From NCBI RefSeq assembly GCF_019237635.1, contig NZ_JAFAGS010000008.1:1-36897 (forward strand): a stretch of DNA of 36,897 nucleotides, written 5' to 3'. The notes under the pieces were generated by a model. It searched no databases, was not told the origin of the DNA, and saw only the letters and a program-made list of their open reading frames with translations. The position numbers were made by a program, and so were the translations under genes. Numbering within the stretch: the stretch's first letter is position 1; every line of letters starts with the position of its first letter. Source of the stretch: Pluralibacter sp. (GTDB lineage: Bacteria > Pseudomonadota > Gammaproteobacteria > Enterobacterales > Enterobacteriaceae). Shown here in pieces: positions 1 to 6,640 of the stretch.

Positions 1-36
1 CAAACGAAACTATTTTTCTCATGATTTTCTCTTTGG

Positions 37-312
37 TTAAGTTTTGATGACATAGCCTGCGAGGCACGCCAGGCTGTGGTTCCCATCTTCACCCGGAACA
101 TCTGGAATTAAGTATAAATCCTGTTGCCAATACGGTTCTGGAACAGCACCCATTGGATACCTGACCCTGATTTGTGTTATAACCGCCAACCTCTGCTCTT
201 CGCTCAGAGCGGACTTTCTTCTCAGTAAGTTAGTCCGCTTCGTGCTGCAGCGGACATTGTTATAAATGGCAATTGATAAAACGTCAGCCCGTTTATCCCG
301 TCTTACAGCATC
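37..312 (-). pseudogene. Open frame without a usable start; possible gene remnant
   Basis: On the minus strand a frame stays open for about 91 codons and ends at a TAA at 37-39. It has no ATG, GTG or TTG near its 5' end; the first start codons lie far inside, and its 5' end overlaps the end of the ASCH gene. The C-terminal part (ending NHSLACLAGYVIKT) reads like protein rather than random translation, with Pro/Gly/aromatic residues in a plausible mix. I do not recognise a family. It could be the tail of a decayed gene or chance. Confidence 0.25.
208..256. repeat. Alternating GCGGAC / GTCCGC inverted repeats
   Basis: AGCGGACT at 208-215 pairs with AGTCCGCT at 232-239. The latter can instead pair with a third copy, AGCGGAC, at 249-255. 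The two alternative hairpins lie downstream of the ASCH gene stop. No T-tract follows on either strand, so a simple intrinsic terminator is not supported. Confidence 0.3.
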
Positions 313-713
313 TCAACCACTTCAAATTCTTCTGCGATCAACTCCATATCTTCAGAAAAATGGCCTTCGCGGGTGAAAAAACGCTGATGCTCTTTCTGCC
401 AGTATTCAAGGCTTAAATCGCCTTCACCTTCTTTACGGGCGAACGCCTCAGTCACATCACAAAAACGTACCAGTCGCATTGAAACCAGCCTGATCACGCA
501 GACCGGAACATTCTGGCCATCAAGAATAATGTTATAACTCCCAATCCTCGGGGCAGATTCTTCCTGCTGGTAAGAGGCAAAAGATCCGCAAGAGGCCGTT
601 TTGATCCCTTTTTTGATCAGGTCCGCAAGCTCGCTAGCCAGTTCCGGGCTGTCACCCATTTGCCAGGCATCTGCGCCTGGATACTTCATTTTTATTTCCT
701 CAACCGCAACCAT
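303..713 (-). CDS. ASCH domain protein
   Basis: The 136-residue product has the compact ASCH-type fold signature. KTASCGSF near residue 38 is followed by a central beta strand region (SYNIILDGQNVPVCVIRLV) and a C-terminal stretch with EYWQKEHQRFF and EEFEVVEML typical of this family. ASCH domains are PUA-like and are proposed to bind RNA or modified nucleosides; some family members hydrolyse N4-acetylcytidine. I cannot assign an activity here. The ATG at 713 is preceded by AAGGG with about six bases of spacing, which supports this start. It is a single-gene unit facing away from the ACT-domain gene, with a 364-base AT-rich gap between them. Confidence 0.8.
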   Translation of the reverse strand: MVAVEEIKMKYPGADAWQMGDSPELASELADLIKKGIKTASCGSFASYQQEESAPRIGSYNIILDGQNVPVCVIRLVSMRLVRFCDVTEAFARKEGEGDLSLEYWQKEHQRFFTREGHFSEDMELIAEEFEVVEML

Positions 714-1077
714 TAAAAGCCCTTCTTAATCGTCTATGAAAAGAAAAGTTATACATTTTTTAGCATGAGCTGTCCCGACATTATCTATCAATGATGCTTT
801 TCTTCAGGTAATGTGGTCCGCTCACAGCTGACCTTCGACCGTCTGCCGTTATGCCTCTCAAAAACTATAAAATTTATCAGTTAAGCAAAATCGATGAATA
901 TCACTTCTTGAAGGTAAAAATATGTTTCAGCGTTGCGGGCATTTTTTATTTAGCATAGAAATTAATCAAGTGCACTTGTTATAAGATAAGCTAATGCCAT
1001 ATTAAGTAATATAATTTACTTTAATGGTCAGGGTGGTGTTAAATATGCCTTTCTTACATCTTTAAAAAGGGTAAATA
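714..1077. other. Divergent AT-rich intergenic region
   Basis: This 364-base stretch separates the divergent ASCH and ACT genes and has no convincing reading frame. It must hold the promoters of both. The only striking element is a perfect 12-bp palindrome, CAAGTGCACTTG, at 967-978, followed by an AT-rich run. It is a candidate operator about 100 bases ahead of the ACT gene, but I cannot name a regulator. Confidence 0.4.
967..978. promoter_or_regulatory. Perfect 12-bp palindrome, candidate operator
   Basis: CAAGTGCACTTG is a perfect palindrome in the AT-rich region before the ACT-domain gene. Its symmetry suits a dimeric repressor, but no regulator gene is adjacent and no known consensus is clearly matched. 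Confidence 0.3.
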
Positions 1078-1473
1078 ATGTCTGGTGAAAACAACCTCAT
1101 CGTATTGCTTCAACATGCCAGCCCAGAACATAATCCAGGAAAATATGTATTTTCTACTCTTAAGTCTCCTTCTCGTGAGCTAACAGAATTCGCAGTGGTT
1201 ACTATGCGTGAAGCTGAGGGGGTAACTCTCGTATTGCCCAAGGAAATCGCCGATCAGCACGGAGTAGACTATGAATATGTGGCCAGCTGGATCACATTAA
1301 AAATTCACTCTTCTCTAGCAGCTGTTGGCTTGACGGCAGCATTTTCCCGTGCACTCGCTGATAGAGGAATCAGCTGTAACGTTGTGGCCGGGTATTATCA
1401 CGACCATATTTTTGTGGCATATGATGACACAGCTGACGCGATGAAGGTATTGAGTTCAATGGGCGAGAAATAG
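1078..1473 (+). CDS. ACT domain protein (small ligand-binding)
   Basis: A 131-residue soluble protein. The N-terminal half (about residues 35-60) holds EFAVVTMREAEGVTLVLP, and the C-terminal half (about 65-128) holds WITLKIHSSL, VGLTAAFSRALADRGISCN and YYHDHIFV. This is the double ACT-like layout of small stand-alone ACT proteins in proteobacteria. Such domains usually bind amino acids or similar ligands and regulate a partner; the partner is unknown here. The start has a good ribosome site (AAGGG, six bases before ATG). It is monocistronic, followed by a hairpin at 1497-1520. It sits between the ASCH gene and the prophage remnant. Confidence 0.75.
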   Translation: MSGENNLIVLLQHASPEHNPGKYVFSTLKSPSRELTEFAVVTMREAEGVTLVLPKEIADQHGVDYEYVASWITLKIHSSLAAVGLTAAFSRALADRGISCNVVAGYYHDHIFVAYDDTADAMKVLSSMGEK

Positions 1474-1496
1474 CCTTTCAATACAATATATTATGA

Positions 1497-1520
1497 CGAA
1501 GGCTTTCAGGCAAGCCTTCG
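1497..1520 (+). terminator. Stem-loop after the ACT gene
   Basis: CGAAGGCTT (1497-1505) pairs perfectly with AAGCCTTCG (1512-1520) around a six-base loop, 24 bases after the stop codon. The following sequence is AT-rich but has no clean T-run, so termination may be weak. Confidence 0.5.
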
Positions 1521-1711
1521 TAAATTATTCCTTATACAACATCTTTAATGGCCTTGACCCACCATATCCAACACATTTACGATTTGGAGTTTAGATTTAT
1601 ACGCTTAGGCAATGAAGACAATCACACTTGGATCATTTGGCCATTTTATTGTCGCAAACATTATGTTTGTAAAAGTACATAATAATATCCATGCGATAGC
1701 TTCTGCTATTT

Positions 1712-1749
1712 GCACAGAGCTGGTTGTCTGGTTAGGTTTAGCTCTGTGC
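1712..1749. repeat. Ten-bp inverted repeat in the gene-free stretch 1474-1807
   Basis: GCACAGAGCT (1712-1721) and AGCTCTGTGC (1740-1749) are perfect inverted copies around an 18-base centre. They lie in a 334-base stretch that otherwise holds only the terminator at 1497-1520. The position, upstream of the P4-type leader, fits either an operator or a structured 5' leader. Nothing else was recognised in this stretch. Confidence 0.35.
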
Positions 1750-1968
1750 CGTAATAGGGTTAGATCAAATCTGAGCTAATACAAAATATTGCAATGTTGC
1801 CACCGTCTTGCTGCAAGCTAAACATCCGCTCCTCGCTCTTACCGGACGACCAGAACCCACTCCCACACACAAAAGTCCTAAATCAACCTTGTCCCCCTCC
1901 CTCCAACCGCAGTACCCTCACGCCGCACCTGCAAAATCAGGTGTCGGGATTAGCCTCCTGAATGTTAA

Positions 1969-1978
1969 CCTTAGTGAC
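1969..1978 (+). promoter_or_regulatory. seqA-type target of the C4/CI antisense RNA
   Basis: CCTTAGTGAC here is the exact reverse complement of GTCACTAAGG at 2069-2078 inside the predicted antisense RNA. In phage P4 the CI RNA (seqB) pairs with an upstream seqA to promote premature termination, and a terminator directly follows this site. Confidence 0.65.
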
Positions 1979-1979
1979 G

Positions 1980-2010
1980 ACACAATGGCGCGTCTGCGCC
2001 TTTTTTGTGT
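1980..2010 (+). terminator. Intrinsic terminator in the prophage leader
   Basis: GGCGC (1987-1991), a GTCT loop and GCGCC (1996-2000) are followed by six T residues. Outer ACACAA and TTGTGT extend the stem. It lies immediately after the seqA site, where P4-type immunity would be expected to stop leader transcription. Confidence 0.75.
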
Positions 2011-2034
2011 CGTGCGCACGGCTACACCTCAATG

Positions 2035-2120
2035 GTAGGCCGGGCGGGGCGTCGCAAGACGCGCCGGTGTCACTAAGGCCGGTAAGGTCAACCCCGCCCG
2101 GTCCGCCACCCGTGAGATTG
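2035..2120 (+). ncRNA. C4 / P4 CI-type antisense RNA
   Basis: The sequence folds as a closed multi-branch structure. CCGGGCGGGG near 2040-2050 pairs with CCCCGCCCGG at 2092-2101, enclosing GCGTC-GCAA-GACGC (2050-2063) and a CCGG-CCGG hairpin whose loop carries CACTAAG. The trailing GTGAGATTGACCTCTCC is characteristic of C4/CI RNAs of phages P1, P7 and P4 as I remember them. The exposed GTCACTAAGG (2069-2078) is complementary to sites on both sides: a ten-base perfect match at 1969-1978 and CTTAGTG at 2150-2156 beside a Shine-Dalgarno sequence. Such RNAs are processed from the leader transcript and keep the prophage silent. Ends are approximate. Confidence 0.75.
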
Positions 2121-2149
2121 ACCTCTCCGCTGGCAGTATCTACATATCA

Positions 2150-2160
2150 CTTAGTGGAGG
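2150..2160 (+). promoter_or_regulatory. seqC-type target overlapping a ribosome binding site
   Basis: CTTAGTG (2150-2156) can pair with CACTAAG of the C4-type RNA, and a G-U pair extends it. It runs straight into GGAGG (2156-2160), the ribosome site of the ATG at 2169. Pairing would hide that site, as described for seqC and kil in P4. Confidence 0.6.
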
Positions 2161-2168
2161 CTGCCTCT

Positions 2169-2594
2169 ATGGCTACATTCCTCGATCCCAATAACGATCT
2201 ACTGACCATCCCCTTCAGCGCCGCCACGGATTTTACCGATCTGGCCGATTGCTGCGACCGCTTTGCGGAAACCCTGATTGAATGCAGCGATCTGTTGCAA
2301 AAAATGGCGCTGCTGGGCCGTATCGGCACCTGTCTTGCCCTGCTCTGCCACGCGCCCCGGCCCTCGGGCTGGGGCGCGTGGCAGAGCAGGGAAAACCAGG
2401 CGTTAACGCCACACACTGGCTCACCGCCAGGACGACATAAACATGCAGGATACAATTACACCGACATCCTGACGACGAATACGCTTTTGAGGCTATGCTG
2501 TTTAAACACACCGGTTATCTTAAAGCCCAGATGCAGGACATGTTTAGCTGGCCGCGCCATTGTCTGCCCGCACAGAGAAATCCGCAGGCGATAA
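2169..2594 (+). pseudogene. Broken small prophage gene at the kil position
   Basis: The ATG at 2169 has a strong GGAGG site eight bases upstream, and the first ~56 codons read as a normal protein (FLDPNNDLLTIPFSAATDF, then an amphipathic helix ending LQKMALLGRIG). After that the frame enters the 54-bp hairpin at 2338-2391 and becomes low-quality Arg/Pro/Cys-rich translation up to 2594. A sensible continuation exists in another frame (2441-2620). The position directly after the seqC site is that of kil in P4, but I cannot show homology to P4 Kil. Most likely it is a gene disrupted by the hairpin sequence and a frame change. Toxicity or activity cannot be inferred. Confidence 0.45.
2338..2391. 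repeat. 54-bp near-perfect hairpin with 21-bp arms
   Basis: Bases 2338-2358 and 2371-2391 are perfect inverted copies (21 bp, very GC-rich), and the 12-base centre can pair further (CCC with GGG). It lies within the reading frame starting at 2169 and marks the point where that frame stops looking like protein. No T-run follows on the plus strand, so it is not an ordinary terminator. It could be a small inserted palindromic element or a REP-like unit. Confidence 0.8.
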
Positions 2595-2620
2595 AGAAAG
2601 GGGGATTGAATGGGGATTAA
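2441..2620 (+). pseudogene. Orphan C-terminal fragment coupled to the globin gene
   Basis: This 59-codon open frame begins after a TAA at 2438-2440 and ends at a TAA at 2618-2620, overlapping the globin start (2610) by 11 bases. It reads as genuine protein (DDEYAFEAMLFKHTGYLK, then QMQDMFSWPRHC). An internal ATG at 2495 would give only 41 residues. It may be the displaced C-terminus of the gene starting at 2169, or the tail of a former first gene of the globin-kinase operon. The overlap with the next start favours a real gene end. Confidence 0.45.
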
Positions 2621-3059
2621 TTACGAGGAATTGTTCAATAACAGCTATGCCCGAATTTTGCCCAGCGATAAGGGAGATCGCTTTTTCACCCATTTCTATA
2701 TGCTGTTTTCCAAAAGTACGGATGATGAAACCACCCCGCTTTCCATTGCCCGGCGCCTGGAAAAGCAAAAAATTATCTACAAAACCTTTTTCTATATGCT
2801 TTCCGTCGCCAATACGCATATCGTCGCCGACTACCTTGTGCAAATAACCCGGGAAAGCAACCCGCAAAATCTCAACCTGCCCCCTTCCGCCTATGCGCTA
2901 TGGCGCAAAGCGGTGCTGCAAACCGTCCGGGATCTTGACCCGGAATGCGATGAAGAAATTATCACCGCCTGGGCGGTGGTATTAGCCCCGGGCCTCGAAT
3001 TTATGCGCCGGCAGGCTGAGCTCTACCATAAACCTCCCACTCAGGAGGAGCCCTCATGA
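2610..3059 (+). CDS. Globin-fold sensor protein, proximal His apparently absent
   Basis: The 149-residue, all-helical protein has a globin-like pattern: a B-helix region FFTHFYMLF, an E/F region [17 protein letters not shown], then [19 protein letters not shown] and a final helix [13 protein letters not shown]. Aligned by eye without gaps to the flavohaemoglobin segment around HVSLNIQPEHY, the proximal histidine falls on Pro in [12 protein letters not shown]. If so, haem may not be bound in the usual way, recalling the haemless globin domain of the Bacillus stressosome protein RsbR. The start has a GGGGG ribosome site five bases upstream. Its stop overlaps the kinase start (ATGA), so the two are translationally coupled, which suggests it provides input to the kinase. 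Globin assignment is by pattern only. Confidence 0.6.
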   Translation: MGINYEELFNNSYARILPSDKGDRFFTHFYMLFSKSTDDETTPLSIARRLEKQKIIYKTFFYMLSVANTHIVADYLVQITRESNPQNLNLPPSAYALWRKAVLQTVRDLDPECDEEIITAWAVVLAPGLEFMRRQAELYHKPPTQEEPS

Positions 3060-5752
3060 TAAGCCATGAGAAACTGCATGCAGCGCTAAACGCGCCGAAT
3101 GTCGCGCTGGCCATTTATGATGAGCAGGAAAACTTACAATACTGGAATCACCGTTTTATTGAGTACTACCCCGCGCTGACAGACTGGCTGCACCAGGGCG
3201 TGCAGCTCACCGATGTCCTGCGCCTGTCGCTGGAAATCGCTTACCCGGCAATACATGCCGAAAGTAAAAAGCGAATGATGGCATCCATGCTGGCTAACTA
3301 TCGCCGGAATAATCACTATGAAGTCCGGCGGGTGACAAAACGCACGCTCTACATTCAATATCAGCGGACGACCGAAGGCGGTATTATCAGCACGCATACC
3401 GATATCAGCCGCTATGCCGATATTGTCAAAAATGAACAGCGTCTGCATAGCGATTTTATTCTGGCCGCAGAAACGTCGCATATTGGCATCTGGGAGTGGG
3501 AATACCTGGCCGATGAACTACAGGTGAATGAGGCGCTGCTGTTACTGCTGGGGATCCAGCGTGAAAAGACCGTCCTGACGATTGATTTATGGACGAAAGC
3601 CTTCCATCCGGAAGACCTGACGCACCTGAATCAAAGTATTCATCACGCAACACGGGCAGTACTGCCCATTTTCACCTGTGAAATGCGGGTGCTACGCGCC
3701 GATGAAACGTACGGATGGATGCTGATACAAGGGCAAATCGTGACTCTGAACTTGCAGGGCTCGGCACAAAAAGTCATTGGCACCTTGCAGGATATTACCG
3801 AGCAAAAAAACGCTGAAGCCGCCTCCCGTCAGGCCGTTGAAGCAGCAAAAGCCGCGAATCAGGCCAAAAGCGAATTTCTGGCCAATATGAGCCACGAAAT
3901 TCGTACCCCCATGAACGGTATTCTGGGCATGACGCAGCTTTGCCTGGAAACGGATCTGACCCCCGACCAGCGCGACTATATTAATATGGCGCACAGTTCG
4001 GCCAGCGCGCTGCTGAATATCATTAATGAAATTTTGGATTTTTCCAAAATTGAAGCAGGAAAACTCACCTTAAATGCAGAAGACTTCGCCATCCGCCCAC
4101 TGATTCAGGAAATTACCCGGCCATTAACGCCAAAATTTTCTGAGAAAAACATTGAGTTGCTGGTGGATATTCACCCTGACGTAGCCATTGAGATCCACGG
4201 CGATCCGCTGCGTTTACGGCAGGTGCTGACTAATCTTATCGGTAATGCGCTGAAATTCACCCTTCACGGTGAAGTCGTATTGCGTATTTTACCCGCGCCT
4301 GAAGCGCCCTGCCGGCTGCAATTTAGCATTCATGATAGCGGGATCGGCATACCTGAAGATAAACAAAAAGTTATTTTTGACTCGTTTAGCCAGGCCGATA
4401 ACTCGACGACCCGAAAGTATGGTGGTACCGGGTTAGGGTTAACCATCTCCTCAAGACTGGTGGAGAAAATGGGTGGCGAGCTACACCTGACAAGCCAGGT
4501 CGGCCAGGGGAGCTGCTTCTATTTTTCGCTGCCCGTGTTGCCGGGCGCGCGCAAAAAATTATTGTCCTGGCCTCCGACGCTCGCGGGCACAGATATTTTA
4601 GTCGTGGATGATAATGACACCAATCTGCGCCTGCTCTCGGGGCTACTGCGCAACATGGGGCTAAGACCCGTCGCCGCAAATTCGGGAAAAGAGGCGCTGG
4701 ACATCATGAACGCCAGCCCGGCGTTCCCACTGGTGCTGTTAGATGCCCAAATGCCGGAAATGGATGGTATGGCGCTGGCGCTGGAAATTATGTCCACCCC
4801 TGCGCTGCGGCAAAGCAAGTTAATCATGCTCAGTTCCACAGGCAATCGCATCGACAAAGACGTCCTTAAAAAAGTGGGCGTCGCTTTCTTTCTCACTAAG
4901 CCGATTGATGCGAAAGAACTGTTTGAAACCATGGTGCAGGCATTTTCGTCAATGTCACCGGCGCCGGGCATCACCGGGAATATCAGCGCGTCCCCGGCCG
5001 CCCCCGCCTTAACATCCGTGCATTACCATATTCTGATCGCTGAAGATAATCTGGTGAATCAGAAACTGGCCCTCAATTTTGTGGGGAAATTAGGCCACAG
5101 CGCCGACCTCGCCAGTAATGGTCTGGAGGTTATCGAAAAAATCGGCAACGCCCGGTACGACGTAATTCTGATGGATTTGCAGATGCCGGATATGGATGGC
5201 GTCGAAACGGTCACGGCCATTCGGCAGGCGGAGGAACAATTGCCCGCAGGCGCACCGCGACAACCGATTATCGCCATGACCGCACACGCAATGAAAGGTG
5301 ACAGGGAACGATTTCTGCAACACGGCTTTGACGGTTACATTGCCAAGCCCATTCGCCTGGATCTGTTAGCCGAAGAGATTGACGCGGTCATGACCTCAGG
5401 AGCGCCTGTCATCCCGGCATTTGACCTTGCGGCAGCGCTCGCCCAGTTAAACAATGACCGGCAATTGTTTGATGAGTTGGCGATGATGTTTATTGATGAA
5501 CTTCCTCATCTGCTGGCCGAAATTAATGCGGCCATTTCCCGACAGTCCTTCGATGACATTCGGCGTAGCGCGCATCGCTTTAAAGGCGAAACGCTGCATT
5601 TTGTCTGCAAACCGCTGGAAAACTGCCTGAAAATCATTGAGCTGGCCGCCATCGAACAGGAAATAGGGCCTGTCACTCATCAACAAACGCAGCTGGAACC
5701 GTTGTGCCAGCAACTGCGTAACGAACTGCTCGCCATAATGGGAGACGAATAA
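3056..5752 (+). CDS. Hybrid sensor histidine kinase (PAS-PAS-HisKA-HATPase-REC-REC-HPt)
   Basis: The 898-residue cytoplasmic kinase has no transmembrane segment or signal peptide. Two PAS-like domains (about 8-120 and 130-255) are followed by a short coiled coil and the HisKA box [12 protein letters not shown] with phospho-acceptor His280. The ATPase has an N box (NLIGNALKF, about 396), DSGIGIP and GGTGLGL. REC1 carries VVDD and Asp563 in [14 protein letters not shown]2 carries AEDN and Asp707 in [11 protein letters not shown], with TKP and AKP lysines. The C-terminal HPt has His840 in AHRFKGE. This is a full phosphorelay in one chain. It starts inside the globin stop (ATGA) behind a strong AGGAGG. 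The likely output is the REC-PP2C protein of the facing operon, inferred from context. Confidence 0.92.
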   Translation: MISHEKLHAALNAPNVALAIYDEQENLQYWNHRFIEYYPALTDWLHQGVQLTDVLRLSLEIAYPAIHAESKKRMMASMLANYRRNNHYEVRRVTKRTLYIQYQRTTEGGIISTHTDISRYADIVKNEQRLHSDFILAAETSHIGIWEWEYLADELQVNEALLLLLGIQREKTVLTIDLWTKAFHPEDLTHLNQSIHHATRAVLPIFTCEMRVLRADETYGWMLIQGQIVTLNLQGSAQKVIGTLQDITEQKNAEAASRQAVEAAKAANQAKSEFLANMSHEIRTPMNGILGMTQLCLETDLTPDQRDYINMAHSSASALLNIINEILDFSKIEAGKLTLNAEDFAIRPLIQEITRPLTPKFSEKNIELLVDIHPDVAIEIHGDPLRLRQVLTNLIGNALKFTLHGEVVLRILPAPEAPCRLQFSIHDSGIGIPEDKQKVIFDSFSQADNSTTRKYGGTGLGLTISSRLVEKMGGELHLTSQVGQGSCFYFSLPVLPGARKKLLSWPPTLAGTDILVVDDNDTNLRLLSGLLRNMGLRPVAANSGKEALDIMNASPAFPLVLLDAQMPEMDGMALALEIMSTPALRQSKLIMLSSTGNRIDKDVLKKVGVAFFLTKPIDAKELFETMVQAFSSMSPAPGITGNISASPAAPALTSVHYHILIAEDNLVNQKLALNFVGKLGHSADLASNGLEVIEKIGNARYDVILMDLQMPDMDGVETVTAIRQAEEQLPAGAPRQPIIAMTAHAMKGDRERFLQHGFDGYIAKPIRLDLLAEEIDAVMTSGAPVIPAFDLAAALAQLNNDRQLFDELAMMFIDELPHLLAEINAAISRQSFDDIRRSAHRFKGETLHFVCKPLENCLKIIELAAIEQEIGPVTHQQTQLEPLCQQLRNELLAIMGDE

Positions 5753-5786
5753 AACGGCTAAATAAACCCGCAGACATTTCTCTGCC

Positions 5787-5952
5787 AGGAGGCACCATGC
5801 GCTCAGACATGTTTAATCAGGATAAGCTCATTGCGCCCTTCCAGCGAACGATAGCTGACATCGTCCATCATGGCAAAAATCAGCTTCAGACCCATTCCCC
5901 GCTCCGGCCAGGTCGCCTGCCGGCGCGGGTCGGGCGCGGGAAGGGATTTTGA
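5787..5952 (+). other. Strong ribosome site and ATG reading antisense into the RsbW-like gene
   Basis: A perfect AGGAGG (5787-5792) sits four bases before ATG 5797, 45 bases after the hybrid kinase stop. The frame continues for 51 codons to TGA 5950-5952, but all beyond the second codon is antisense to the RsbW-like gene, and it resembles no family. It may mark the start of a lost third gene in the plus-strand operon whose body was replaced by the convergent operon. Confidence 0.3.
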
Positions 5953-6249
5953 ACGGCCCTCCAGGGCATGCAATACGGCCTGGGGGATAGGCTTACCGCA
6001 ATCCGAAAGCACGATCTCCACCCCGCCTTCGGCGTAGGACAGCGTGACCCCAACATACTGTCCGGGATCGTGGTTTACGCCATGCCTGACAATATTGCTG
6101 AAGGCTTCGCAGGTGGCTAACTCGAGTTGATAAACCACGGCCGGGTCGAGTTCAAGCTGCGCGATAAATTGCCGTATGGCGCTGCTCAGCGTTTCCAGAT
6201 TATCGAGCGATGTGGGTAAGCGAAATACCGTATTAACTTTTTCCATCAT
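5803..6249 (-). CDS. RsbW-like anti-sigma-factor / serine kinase
   Basis: The 148-residue protein is a stand-alone GHKL ATPase of the HATPase_c_2 (RsbW/SpoIIAB) type. It has an N box in ATCEAFSNIVRHG (about 46-58), a G1-like SDCGKPIP (about 82-89) and ERGMGLKLI (about 116-124). Kinases of this family phosphorylate a STAS antagonist and otherwise sequester a target such as a sigma factor. It is the last gene of the four-gene minus-strand operon, 25 bases after the STAS gene. Two adjacent ATG codons follow a GGTGA site; either could be the start. No sigma factor is encoded nearby, so the target is unknown. It ends 50 bases from the facing kinase gene. Confidence 0.85.
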   Translation of the reverse strand: MMEKVNTVFRLPTSLDNLETLSSAIRQFIAQLELDPAVVYQLELATCEAFSNIVRHGVNHDPGQYVGVTLSYAEGGVEIVLSDCGKPIPQAVLHALEGRSKSLPAPDPRRQATWPERGMGLKLIFAMMDDVSYRSLEGRNELILIKHV

Positions 6250-6274
6250 TATTCACCGAAAAAGCGCTGTGATA

Positions 6275-6613
6275 TCAGCTCATCAACATCTGTAAAGCAT
6301 CCTGACGATTATCCTTAATAGAAAAAATACGATCCATTCGGGTCAGCTTAAAGAGGTTGTGAATATTGACGTTGAGCGAACATAACACCAGTTCACCCTT
6401 GCCGTTTAAACTCTTGAGTATCGAGACCAATGCGCCGAGACAGCTACTGTCAATAAAATCGACGTGGCTAAAATCCAGCAAGACATTGTTGTTGTTCTGC
6501 CCGATAACCTCCAGCACCTGCTGTTTAAAGGTCAGTGCGACCGACGCATCCAGCCTGCGAACCAAGGGAACAACAATCTCTACGCCATTTTCACTGTGCA
6601 TTTCAAAGTTCAT
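6275..6613 (-). CDS. STAS-domain anti-sigma-factor antagonist
   Basis: The 112-residue protein is a single STAS domain of the SpoIIAA/RsbV type. The core VLLDFSHVDFIDSSCLG (about 44-60) holds the phosphorylatable serine pair S56/S57 directly after Asp55, where classical members have DSSGLG. By family rules the RsbW-like partner phosphorylates it, releasing it from the complex, and the PP2C phosphatase encoded upstream reverses this. The ATG at 6613 is supported by GAGGA six bases upstream. The gene lies 27 bases after the phosphatase gene and 25 before the kinase gene, in the order phosphatase-antagonist-kinase. Confidence 0.9.
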   Translation of the reverse strand: MNFEMHSENGVEIVVPLVRRLDASVALTFKQQVLEVIGQNNNNVLLDFSHVDFIDSSCLGALVSILKSLNGKGELVLCSLNVNIHNLFKLTRMDRIFSIKDNRQDALQMLMS

Positions 6614-6640
6614 GGTAGTCCTCGGTATTTGTTCCAGAAA

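Larger units (their letters stand above)
1808..2038 (+). pseudogene. Ash-family-like prophage reading frame (P4-type leader)
   Basis: The 76-codon frame begins at TTG and contains HAAPAKSGVGIS. This is the motif I associate with the Ash family proteins of P4-like and related enterobacterial prophages, where it is followed, as here, by a short segment ending near FCVVRTATPQ. The frame runs through the terminator at 1980-2010 and ends at the edge of the C4-type RNA. It has no clear ribosome site. It is best treated as part of the immunity leader of a satellite prophage and may not be translated. No integrase, alpha primase or other P4 gene is present, so the element is a remnant. Confidence 0.5.

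Noticed and set aside
2147-2511. Two minus-strand frames across the hairpin
   Set aside because: They have no ribosome sites, are antisense to the relic gene, and owe their length to the GC-rich palindrome, which reads similarly on both strands.
1962-2594. Single 210-codon frame spanning the C4-type region and the hairpin
   Set aside because: Its 5' half is non-coding RNA and target sites, its 3' half crosses a perfect hairpin and turns into Arg/Pro/Cys-rich translation. The only supported start is ATG 2169, so it is not one gene.
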